This document shows, one piece after another, positions 1-12,800 of a stretch of DNA of 64,000 nt. The DNA is taken from positions 91,319,805 to 91,383,804 of the forward strand of contig NC_088295.1 of assembly GCF_032854445.1 (NCBI RefSeq), given 5' to 3'. Position 1 is the stretch's first letter. Each line of letters starts with the position of its first letter. The DNA is from Liolophura sinensis (Eukaryota; Mollusca; Polyplacophora; Chitonida; Chitonidae). The position numbers and the translations under genes are program-made. The notes below the pieces were generated by a model. The model ran no database searches and was not told the DNA's origin. It worked only from the letters and a program-made list of their open reading frames with translations.

Positions 1-777
1 TTATATATACGTTCTACCAGTTGGAACTGTCAGTATAAGACATCAGATGCTTTTAGGCAGCGTTATAATTCCTTAAACTTACATATGTAGGTTAATCTTT
101 TTACATTTTGACTGCAGGCGGAACCATTTCAAATTAACGGCGATTTTTGTCACATGTGAGGCCCCTCCAAACATTTGGCTGACTTTTTTCCCGTAGTGTT
201 TCTAGAAACAGTCATGTGGTGAAATATTTTTATTTCTCACTTATTTTCCACATGAAACTTTGGCATTTTGCACATGTAGCCCAGTACCGGTATTTAGATG
301 AAAAACGGTCCCACATTTATAATATCATTTCTACTTTTAAATATACTAGTAAAAGAATACTAAAGTTTCCAAAGCTTTAAGGATTTTTGATTGTTTTCTC
401 TTTAAGTCATCACACAATATATGTTGAAATGAATACTAAAAATCAATGGAAATGTTTTTTAGTTTAAATAATAAACTATGCACTTCGAATAAAAGTTGAA
501 AATTGGCATTAAAAAATACCTCTTTTAAAAACAGCTCTATTTTTTTAGGATTTTCTCTTTATTTTGACCAGTACAGTAATTTGAAAGTAGTTTCCAAACA
601 AATAGACCTTTAGATTTGAGAATGTATATACTTGTATATGACTGCTTGATCAATATTTTAGGTTACACAAGCCAAATGCAGAATTTTGCCTCAGAAGGAT
701 TCTACTATCTTCAAGATACGACATCAAAGTTACGCTTCCGAACCGAAAGCTGGATATGTTTTATATTTACTTCTCAG
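1..777. other. AT-rich intron upstream of first visible SLC12 exon
   Basis: No exon, repeat array or RNA gene is recognisable. The span-4 to span-5 exon of SLC12 (GMEWE motif) is not present, so it must lie before the window. The sequence ends in a usable acceptor (TTTACTTCTCAG) at 777. Confidence 0.5.
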
Positions 778-889
778 GCCCAGCTGGTGCTGTTGGTGAT
801 TCTCCTAGCGGCTATAGTCAACTTTGTCGTGGGAACTTTTATACCTCCAACAAAGGAGAAGCAGGATCAAGGTTTTGTTGGTTACCGAG
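778..889 (+). CDS. SLC12 exon: transmembrane span 5
   Basis: Acceptor TTCTCAG and donor GAG|GTAAGA bound a 112-bp exon starting in phase 0 and ending in phase 1. It encodes [19 protein letters not shown] followed by TFIPP and GFVGYR, the family's fifth membrane helix and the loop after it. The frame is open upstream to 616, but that part does not resemble SLC12, so it is read as intron. Confidence 0.88.
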
Positions 890-3800
890 GTAAGAATAAC
901 GCCAGTTCTTCTCTATCCAAAATGAATCGTGATAGCCTTAGAATATTTGAACTACGTGGTCGACTTCGAATATTTGTTTGTCATATTTTGTTTGTTTATC
1001 CCTTTTACTGCAAATAATGTTACTCCTTATCTAGCAACCCGGTTGACGTATACGTTCACTTCCAGTTAGGTACAATGTTATTGCTGGTCTCGTTACCCGG
1101 TCGACGTATGCATTCACTTCCAGTTAGATGTAATGTTACTGCTGGTCTAGTTGCGCTGTTTACGTATACATTCACTACAAGTTAGGTGTGATGTTACTGC
1201 TGGTCTAGTTAACCAGTTGACGTATACATTCACTTCCAGTAATGTGTAATGTTACTGGTAGCCTAGTTACCATGTTGGCTTATACATTCACTTCTAGTAA
1301 GGTGTAATGTTACTTGTGGTCAAGTTACCTTGTTGGCAGTATACCTTTACTATGAGCTAGGTGTGGTGTTAATGCTGGACGAAGCACCCTGTTGACGTAT
1401 ACTTTCACTTTGAGTTAAGTGTAATGTTACTGCTAGTCTAGTTACCATGTTGACTTATACATTCACTTCCAGTCAGGTGTAATGTTACTGCGGGTCTAGT
1501 ATACCTGTAATATGAGCTAGGTGTGGTGGTACTGCTGGACGAAGCACCCTGTTGACATATACTTTCACCGTAAGTTAGGTGTAATGTCACTGCTGGTCCA
1601 GTTACCATGTTGAAAGTATACATTCACTATCACTAATGTGTAATGTCACTGCTGGTCTAGTTACCATGTTGACTTATACATTCACTACGAGTTCGGTGTG
1701 ATGTTAGTGCTGATCTAGGTACCCTGTTGGCAGTATACTTTTACTACGAGCTAATTGTGGTGTTAATGCTGGACGAAGTACCCTGTTGAGGTATACTTTC
1801 ACCGTAAGTTAGGTGTAATGTCACTGCTGGTCCAGTTACCATGTTGAAAGAATACATTCACTATCACTAATGTGTAATGTCACTGCTGGTCTAGTATACC
1901 TTTAATATGAGCTAGGTGTGGTGGTACTGCTGGACGAAGCACCCTGTTGACATATACTTTCACCGTAAGTTAGGTGTAATGTCACTGCTGGTCCAGTTAC
2001 CATGTTGAAAGTATACATTCACTATCACTAATGTGTAATGTTATTGGTGGTCTAGTTACCATGTTGACTTATACATTCACTACGAGTTTGGTGTGATGTT
2101 AGTGCTGATCTAGGTACCCTGTTGGCAGTATACTTTTACTACGAGCTAATTGTGGTGTTAATGCTGGACGAAGTACCCTGTTGAGGTATACTTTCACCGT
2201 AAGTTAGGTGTAATGTCACTGCTGGTCCAGTTACCATGTTGAAAGTATACATTCACTATCACTAATGTGTAATGTTATTGCTGGTCTAGTTACCATGTTA
2301 AAAGTATACATTCACTATCACTAATGTGTAATGTTATTGCTGGTCTAGTTACCATGTTAAAAGTATACATTCACTATCACTAATGTGTAATGTTACTGCT
2401 GGTCTAGTTACCATGTTAACTTATACATTCACTACGAGTTTGGTGTGATGTTAGTGCTGATCTAGGTACCCTGTTGGCAGTATACTTTTACTACGAGCTA
2501 ATTGTGGTGTTAATGCTGGACGAAGCACCCTGTTGAGGTATACTTTCACCGTAAGTTAGGTGTAATGTCACTGCTGGTCTAGTTACCATGTTGAAAGAAT
2601 ACATTCACTATCACTAATGTGTAATGTCACTGCTGGTCTAGTATACCTTTAATATGAGCTAGGTGTGGTGGTACTGCTGGACGAAGCACCCTGTTGACAT
2701 ATACTTTCACCGTAAGTTAGGTGTAATGTCACTGCTGGTCCAGTTACCATGTTGAAAGTATACATTCACTATCACTAATGTGTAATGTCACTGCTGGTCT
2801 AGTATACCTTTAATATGAGCTAGGTGTGGTGGTACTGCTGGACGAAGCACCCTGTTGACATATACTTTCACCGTAAGTTAGGTGTAATGTCACTGCTGGT
2901 CCAGTTACCATGTTGAAAGTATACATTCACTATCACTAATGTGTAATGTCACTGCTGGTCTAGTATACCTTTAATATGAGCTAGGTGTGGTGGTACTGCT
3001 GGACGAAGCACCCTGTTGACATATACTTTCACCGTAAGTTAGGTGTAATGTCACTGCTGGTCCAGTTACCATGTTGAAAGTATACATTCACTATCACTAA
3101 TGTGTAATGTTATTGGTGGTCTAGTTACCATGTTGACTTATACATTCACTACGAGTTTGGTGTGATGTTAGTGCTGATCTAGGTACCCTGTTGGCAGTAT
3201 ACTTTTACTACGAGCTAATTGTGGTGTTAATGCTGGACGAAGTACCCTGTTGAGGTATACTTTCACCGTAAGTTAGGTGTAATGTCACTGCTGGTCTAGT
3301 TACCATGTTGAAAGTATACATTCACTATCACTAATGTGTAATGTTATTGCTGGTCTAGTTACCATGTTGAAAGAATACATTCACTATCACTAATGTGTAA
3401 TGTTACTGCTGGTCTAGTTACCATGTTAACTTATACATTCACTACGAGTTTGGTGTGATGTTAGTGCTGATCTAGGTACCCTGTTGGCAGTATACTTTTA
3501 CTACGAGCTAATTGTGGTGTTAATGCTGGACGAAGCACCCTGTTGAGGTATACTTTCACCGTAAGTTAGGTGTAATGTCACTGCTGGTCTAGTTACCATG
3601 TTGAAAGAATACATTCACTATCACTAATGTGTAATGTCACTGCTGGTCTAGTATACCTTTAATATGAGCTAGGTGTGGTGGTACTGCTGGACGAAGCACC
3701 CTGTTGACATATACTTTCACCGTAAGTTAGGTGTAATGTCACTGCTGGTCCAGTTACCATGTTGAAAGTATACATTCACTATCACTAATGTGTAATGTTA

Positions 3801-6800
3801 TTGCTAGTCTAGTTACCATGTTGACTTATACATTCACTACGAGTTTGGTGTGATGTTAGTGCTGATCTAGGTACCCTGTTGGCAGTATACTTTTACTACG
3901 AGCTAATTGTGGTGTTAATGCTGGACGAAGTACCCTGTTGAGGTATACATTCACTATTAGTTGGGTGTAATTTTACTGCGGGTCTAGCTGGTCTATCTAT
4001 ATATGTCATATCTGTGTCACATTTATATCCTCTGTATATGACATATGTATCCACTCTGTGTCACATCAGTATCTTCTCTGGATCAAGTCTGTATCCACAC
4101 TGTGTCAGATTTGTCTCCTCTGTGTGTCACATCTCTATTGTCTCTGTGTCAGATCTGTCTCATTTCTTTGTCACATCTTTATCGTCTCTGTGTCACATCT
4201 GTATCCTCTCTGTGTCACATCCGTGTTCTCTCTTTCTCACATGCGTATTCTCTCTATGTCACATGTGTCCTCTCTGTTACATCTGTATCCAGAATGAGTC
4301 ACATCTGTATCGTCTCTGTGTCACACCTGTATCTTCTCTGAGTCACATCTGTATCCTGTCTGTGTCAATCTGTATCCACTCTGTGTCACATCTGTATCTT
4401 CTCTGTGTCATATCTGTATCCACTGTATGGTACATTTGTCTTCTTTCTCTGGATCATCTATGTGTCACATCTGTATCCTCTTCGAACATCTGTCTCGTCT
4501 CTGTGTCAAATCTGTAATCTCTCTATGTAACAAATGTGTCTTCTCTGTGCCCGATCTGTGCCACACCTGTGCCCTCCCTGTGTCACATATGTATCCGTTC
4601 TGTGCCACCTCCGTGTCAAATCGGTGCCCCCTCTGTGTTAAATCTGTGATATATCTGTTTTACCTTTTTTGCACAGCCGAGGTTTTCGCCACAAACTTTG
4701 GACCGGATTTCCGCAAGGGCGAGGATTTCTTCTCGATATTCTCCGTGTTCTTTCCCGCGGCGACGGGAATACTGGCTGGAGCGAACATTTCTGGGGATTT
4801 GAAGGTGGTGTCAGGTTACTCTTACCATGTCCTTATCTCCATACAATTTTTATCATTCATTTCGTGCACTATATAAATAGTGATTTTTTCCAAATTACGA
4901 AAACAATTCGCACACCTCTCTTTGTAAACACATAAAGAGGTCAAATTACAACGAAGTTTTTAATCAGATTGGATTGTTTTTGTGGTCATACGAAAGATGT
5001 TTTCATTACACATTGGCGGAGTGTTTTATGGGCGGAGAAAACCGGCACGCCAATGGAAAACCACCAACCTTTGGCCAACAAACTTATCCACATGTTACGT
5101 ACATATACGCACAATCACCATATTGGCGGAAGACTACACGAACATAATTAAGAGAATCGTCGACCGTTTATCGCCACAGAGGGCACACCGGTTATTTCAC
5201 AGATACCCCACTGCTTACCATAACAGAGGTCCTACTCCTTATTGTCATAAAGGGCCCACCGCCTATCTTCACAGAGAGCCAACGCTTATTGTCACAGAAG
5301 GCTCTCTGCTTATTGTCACAGAGGGCCCTAACGCTTATTGTCACAGAGAGCCCAGTGCTTATCATCACGGAGGTCTTACTGCTTGGTCACTTAGGGCCTA
5401 CCGCCTATCTTCACAGAGAGCTAACGCTTATTGTCACAGAAGGCTCTCTGCTTATTGTCACAGAGGTCCTACTGCTTAGTCACATAGGGCCTACCGCCTA
5501 TCTTCACAGAGAGCCACCGCTTATTGACACAGAGGCCCACCGCTTATTGTCACAGATGGCCCACTGCTTGTTGTCACAGAGGGCCACCGCTTATTGTCAC
5601 AGAGGGCCCATGAACATTGGGAGCAAAGAATGTATAAACTCCCTGTTGGTTTTTGAACTCGCATCTCGTCTGACCTGCATTTGGGCTACAACGGAACGAA
5701 ATGATGGAGTCTGGTTTAGCACCGATTGCATCACATTGCTTTTGGCTTTCTCTCCCGCAGAACCCGCAGACAGCCATCCCTAAAGGCACGTTGTTGGCCA
5801 TCATCCTCACAGGGATTGTCTACATTTTGATGGCCTGGCTGTGTGGTTCCGCCTTGCTTAGAGACGCTGCTGGGACCGCCCGCTTCCTGAACGACACACT
5901 CAACAACACGACAACGATGGCCACGACTGTCACACCTCTGCTTCTGAACGGCTCCACAGAGGCTTATCCCATCCCCACCTGCAGGGCTTCTGACAGCTGC
6001 AAGTACGGGCTGGAGAACAACTATGGGGTGAGGTCAAGGATCCATTCTGAATGTACAGGTGCATAGCGCCTATTCTGAGTGTACTTGTGTATACCACCAG
6101 GCTGCCAAGAGCTTAGCAAGTACACGGTCTATTCTGGGTGTACTTGTGTATACCACCAGGCTGCCAAGAGCTTAGCAAGTACACGGTCTATTCTGAGCGT
6201 ACTTGTGCATACCACCAGGCTGCCAAGAGCTTAGCAAGTACACGGTCTATTCTGGGTGTACTTGTGTATACCACCATGCCGCCAAGGGCTTGGCAAGTAC
6301 ACGGTCTATTCTGAGTGTACTTGTGTATACCACCAAGCCGCCTAGGGCTTGGCAAGTACACGGCCTATTCTGGGTGTACTTGTGTATACCGCCAGACTAC
6401 CAAGAGCTTAGCAAGTATACAGTCCATTTTGAGTCTACTTGTGTATATACAGCCATGCTGCCAAGGCCTTAGCAAGTGTGCCGTCCATTCTGAGTCTACT
6501 TGTGTATATACTGCCAGGCTGCCAAGGCCTTAGCAAGTGTACGGTCCATTCTGAGTCTACTTGTGTATATACCGCCAGGCTTCCAAGGGCTTAGCAAGCG
6601 TACGGTCCATTCTGAGTCTACTTGTGTATATACCACCAGCTTTCCAAGGCCTTAGCAAGTATTCAGTCGATTCTGAGTCTACTTGTGTGTACACCAGACT
6701 TCCAAGAGCATAGAAAGTATTCAATCTTTTTCTGAAAGTACTTGTGTATGCACGGCTAGGCAGCCAAGGGCTTAGCAAGTATTCAGCCTATTCGAAGTGT

Positions 6801-9800
6801 ATTTGTGTACATGCCGCCAGGCTGCCAAGAGCTTAGCAAATATGCATGAACGTGTAGACTGCATGTAGTGTTATCATTTTTGTCTAATTCTTATAGGCGG
6901 TCGGACTGGCGTCCGGTTTCCGCCCTCTTATCCTCGCTGGCATTTTCGCCGCCACGCTCTCCTCAGCTTTGGCCAGTCTTGTCGGGGCTCCCAAGGTTTT
7001 CCAGGTAAGTTAGTTTGCATTAGACAATACGACAATGTTTTCGACCTTGTAATTTACTAAATTGAAGTGGAAGAAAAACTTGTATTTATGCTCAAGCTAA
7101 TCTGTGTTTTAATGAGCCCCGTGTCTAGATTTATGGCCGTGTGTTTTGATTCCAGGCAGTGTGTAAGGACAAGCTCTTCCCAGGGATATTTTTCTTTGCG
7201 AAAGGATATGGTAAGAGTAATGAGCCATTTAGAGCGTATGCTCTGGCCTTTCTCATCGCCGTTGGAGTGGCCTGTATAGGTGAGGCTCACGATATACATG
7301 TAGCTACTCTTTTTTGTCGAGACGATGTTTCTACAATGTGTTTTCGATGTGTTTACAGATGTACCAAGTTTACTTCCGGTGATCCCTCTATATGCAATAT
7401 ACCGCTCTCTATATGCAAAATGGTCACTTTAAATGCATCATTATTCTATCATGTTTGTTGTCTCAAGGGAAGGTATGATTAATCAGACACTAGCTGCCAT
7501 ATACCTTTCATATGGATGTAATTGTAGCTGAGCTGAATGTGATCGCCCCAATCATATCCAACTTCTTCCTGATGGCTTACACGCTCATCAACTATTCCTG
7601 TTTTGACGCCTCCGTTGCCATGTCACCAGGTAAGCCAAGTTATATCCGGGAGATTGTTGCCATAGAAATATGAATACTGGTCTTTCCAGCGCGGATACAA
7701 ATAGATAAACTAATCAAACTTGGTTACTTAAAACGATGATTTCACGAATAGCTAAAGCAGTGACAGTGATTGGTTGTAACAGTCGGTAACATTTTTTTAA
7801 TAACAGTGACATTGGATCAGAAATGGCGCGGTTCGGTCGTAGTAGTGAATTACATTTGCCTTTGTCGTTTCAGGCTGGAGACCATCGTTCAAATACTACA
7901 ATAAGTGGTTGAGTCTGCTGGGAGCCATTTTATGCCTGGCTGTTATGTTCATTATCAACTGGTGGGCTGCTCTGATCACCTTCACTATAGTCGCTGTTCT
8001 CTATGTGTATGTTCACCACAGAAAACTTGGTAAGGGACACTACTCTCACATACTGACAGGAGTCGACGTTATTGGATTACCTAATCTCCTAAGAGACCAC
8101 GGTATACCACTCCGAAACATCGGTTAAGATTTTATCATCGAATATAAGCTTTTTTGCTTTTTATGAACCCTCCTGACGGTCATTGGCAGATATTAAATGT
8201 GATCATGTAACAAACTGAAAAAGTAGATAGCTTCTAAAAGTGGAAATAGTCGTTGATAAAAGATAATTGAATTAAGGCAATTTATTATGAGTAAACAACT
8301 CCTTATTTATTTCATACGACATTTAATTCATAGGCCACATTCATACAGCTATCATCAAACATCTTGTACAATATATAAGAATTTGTCATCCATGACAGAC
8401 TGCTCTGTTCCAAATACCCAAATGGAGATTGTCTAGCACTGTCGAGTATAACCTTGTGATATTCACTGTGTGTTACAGGTGTAAACTGGGGATCGTCTCT
8501 ACAGGCTCACGTGTACCAAGACGCCCTGAAAAACACACTGAAGCTGAACCATACGGAGGAGCACGTGAAAAACTTCAGGTATTCTGGTGTTTGCTGTGTC
8601 AGAATATCTAAAGAGATTAAATGCTAATACTGCCATTTACATGTCCTCACACTTGTTATTCTATTACTCTGCTCACACTCTGATTACGCGTCTTTAACTG
8701 TGATTCTTTAACCTCACTGTGTTTTGTATTTCAGACCACAAATTCTAGTATTATCTGGAGAGCCTCAGTCACGACCTGACCTAGTCTTGTTTGCCGCAGA
8801 GATCACTAAGAGGCAGAGCTTGTTAATGTGTGCCAATATCATTCAGGTAATGATGTGTGCCAATATCATACAGGTAATATGTGTCAATGTCAGACAGGTA
8901 ATATGTGTCACTGCCATAGAGGTAAAATGTGCCAGTGTCATACGTACTTGTAATGTGTGTCAATGTCATACAGGTAATATGCTTCATTGCCATGCAGGTA
9001 ATGTGTGTCAGCGCCATACAGGAAATATGTGTCATTTTCATGCAGATAATATGTGTCAATGTTATGCAGGTAACATGTGTCAATTTCATGCAGGTAACAT
9101 GTGCCATGCAGGTAACATGTGCCAATGGCATACGGTTAATATGTGTCGGTGTCATACAGACAATAAGTTTCGGTGTCATACAGACAATATGCGTCGGTGT
9201 CATACAGACAATATGTGTCAGTCTCATACAGGCAATATGTGTTAGTGTCATGCAGGTAACATGTGCCAATGTCATAGAGGTAATATGTGTCAGTGTCATA
9301 CAGACAATATGTCTTAGTTTCATACAGGTAATGATTACAGGTAATGGTGTGTGGCAATGTCATACATGTTAACATGCATAGGTATGTGGATCAGTATCAT
9401 GCAGGCAATAACGTTGGCTGGTGTATGGACTTATCTTCCAGTGGAAAATTGCTCATGTGGAGCAATGTTATGCACGTGGTATTGATGTATTGTCCTAATA
9501 CGTGCGTAATAGCGTCACGTGATATGTACACATGTCACTAATGTACCGATGCCTTGCTGAGTAACAAGACCGACTATGCTTATTGTCCTAATACGTGCGT
9601 GATAGCGTCACGTGATATGTACGCATGTCACTAATGTACCGATGTATGCTAATAACACATCTTGCTGAGTAACAAGACCGACTATGCTTATTGTCCTAAT
9701 ACGTGTGTGATAGCGTCACGTGATATGTACACATGTCACTAATGTACCGATGTCTTGCTGAGTAACAAGACCGACTATGCTTATTGTCCTAATACGTGCG

Positions 9801-12800
9801 TGATAGCGTCACGTGATATGTACGCATGTCACTAATGTACCGATGTATGCTAATAACACATCTTGCTGAGTAACAAGACCGACTATGCTTATTGTCCTAA
9901 TACGTGTGTGATAGCGTCACGTGATATGTACACATGTCACTAATGTACCGATGTCTTGCTGAGTAACAAGACCGACTATGCTTTCTATATGATGTATATA
10001 CATGCACATGCTTTATTTCTGATTGTTTTTCGCCCATGGCTTACAAAAGTTTTCAAATTGCACCAGCGAAGATAACTTCGGATGGCATTATTGTCTGATG
10101 CCTATGTAGGACTGTTGAGAGTACTTTCTCACAAGCCCTCATAGCTTTTATTAACAGTGTGATTAACACCATTGGCAGGGTTCTCAAGAGGACAGCTTGG
10201 ATGAACTGAATTCCAAGTGCCTATGTAGGACTGTTGAGAGTACTTTCTCACAAGCCCTCACAGCTTGTATTAACAGTGTGATTAACACTATTGGCAGGGT
10301 TCTCAAGAGGACAGCTTGGATGAACAGAATTCCAAGGAATCAGATGAATGGTTGTATAGAGTGAAAGCGTTCTATTGTGCCTTAAACGCATCCAATATAC
10401 GACTTGGGGCACAGAGTTTACAACAGGTACGATTTATTTCGATGATGTAAACGCGTGAATAAATTTTCAGACATTTACATCCGTAATACTGAAGGGTTGC
10501 AGGTAATAATACGAAATAATTCCACATTATAGAGTAGCTTGTTCTTCTGTCCAATCCTAGTGTTTTAGTTCGTAACGACGCTGACCCAATGTGTTCAAGA
10601 CAAAACAAATGTGACATTCTGTGCACAAACCACTGAAGAAAACGTAAAGGTGAACATGTTTGTTTTGCTGGAGGCAGGTGGCAGGCTTGGGCAAGTTGAA
10701 GCCGAACATTGTACTGCTTGGTTACAAATCGGACTGGTTCAGTGCAAACAGGCAAACAGTACAGAATTACTGTAAAGTCATCCGGTAAGTGCTCTTGTCT
10801 TACAGATGTTTCACGCCATTGGTTTCTGTTGGCATCTGTAAGATGGTTACAATAATAAGGATAGCCCTAAAAAGACAGGCAGAAAATCTTACAGGCGTTC
10901 CACAGTAATTGTTTCAAACTAGTCTTCATCTTTGCTCCTTGATTACTGCGCTTGTGTCAGTGTGTGTATATTTCGTCTGTTTCTCAGTGATGCACTCTCT
11001 TTGGAACGCGGAGTTGGTGTTTTCAGGTTGTCTCAAGGTTTCGACCGAAAAGGATCTGACAGCGACAAAGGTAATAATTATTTGTTTTGATGTTATTGTA
11101 TGTTATATGAGATGACAACGCAGTATTTTATGTAACTTTACACCAGTGAGGTCTAAATTAAATTACTTCCCATAGTGCTAGGGGGAATGTAATTTGCCGT
11201 TTTATTTAAACATTTACGTGAACAGTTAGAATAAAATTCTAACGGGAAATTTTTATTTATTTATTTGATTGGTGTTTTAATCCGTTCCCAAGAATATTTT
11301 ACTTATACGAAGACGGCGGTCAGCGTTATGATTAGCGGAAACCAGCCAGATCCTAAAGGAAACCCACCACAATCCTGAGGTAAATTGACAAGACGCCGTA
11401 TTTCACGGATTATGATAATAGGAGGGTGTAATAATAATACTGTTAACAACACAATCGCCAGAACATAGTAAGATAGGGGCAATTAACGGCAATAACTCAA
11501 CAAGTATGATTGTAATGTATGAGTATGATTACCGTAAATAAAACTGACATTATTTATAACGGTATTGAACATACAGCGTAAGGGTGTGGAAAATAATGGG
11601 AAAAAAAGCAAATGTCATTGTGTGAGTAAAACTGGGGATTGCATGGCTTATCTGTTTTAGTTTTGCATGTGATTCCCTGCTGTACTCTGCACAATGGCTT
11701 CTATTGCCCCACAGAGTGCTCTACGGGGTGCTCACGCCTTCTGTGAGGAAAATATATGAAGTAATAACCACCCACATTAACAATGTTACTTTTCACTCAC
11801 CTTCTCCTGTGAAGCCATGCTTATTCGTTGAGTTGTATGCAATGTTTAACCGTTGATTTCTATGCAATGTTTAACCGTTGATTTCTACGCAATGTTTAAC
11901 GGTTGTTTTCATGTGCAGAGGAAAACAGTAACATGAACGGCAGCCTGGAGAACCAGGCATATTCCGTTGACGAAGAACAACACCTGGATAAGGCTTGGAA
12001 GAAACAGACTAAGGGCGAGGCTGTGACTATATCTATGTCCACATTGAAAGAGAGGGAAAAATTGGGTAACCCAGAGTTTCTCCGAAATCAGTCAGAAGAA
12101 TCTTTCGCTGACGTCGATGCAGACGAAACAAATGTGTTTGGCAAAAAAACCAAACAGTCGGGGACGATTGACGTCTGGTGGCTTTTTGATGATGGTGGTA
12201 AGAATACAGCGAGGGTAAAAACAGTGGGACTTTTCATCATTCGCAAGTTTTAATCTGTGTTAGTTGAAAAATAAAATTGGACTTTTATTCTGCGAATCTC
12301 ATCCATCTGCACTTCGTTGGAATATCATCCTTTTTCAAGCCTCACTTTACTGCAGTATAACCTATGCATTTGTTATTTCAGGTCTCACCCTACTGCTACC
12401 ATTCATCCTGTCACAAAGAAGTAACTGGAAACATAGCACTCTGAGAATCTTCTATGTCGGGTCAAGGCTCACCAGAAATAAGGACAGGGAAAGGTAGATG
12501 CATTCCACAGACAACTAATAATACATGCATGCCTTACTGATATATACGATAGGCCATAAGATAGGCCATTATACCAATAACTACATGTATAAACTACAAC
12601 AATATGTATAGGACTAACGCTGGGAATAGTGGGACATGTCCCCAGGGCGAGTTAATAAATGATTCCTTTGCACTAAGACCCATTTCCATCCAAATGCCGG
12701 ATATATTTGAGAGCATTAAACATGGTATTTACACCAAACCGTGTTCTATCCAGCTGAACGATTGTTTGACACTGAATTCCCAAAGTAAACATTTAACTAT

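Noticed and set aside
616..777. Coding extension upstream of the first SLC12 exon
   Set aside because: The frame is open, but the residues bear no resemblance to the family's span 4-5 region and a good acceptor lies at 777.
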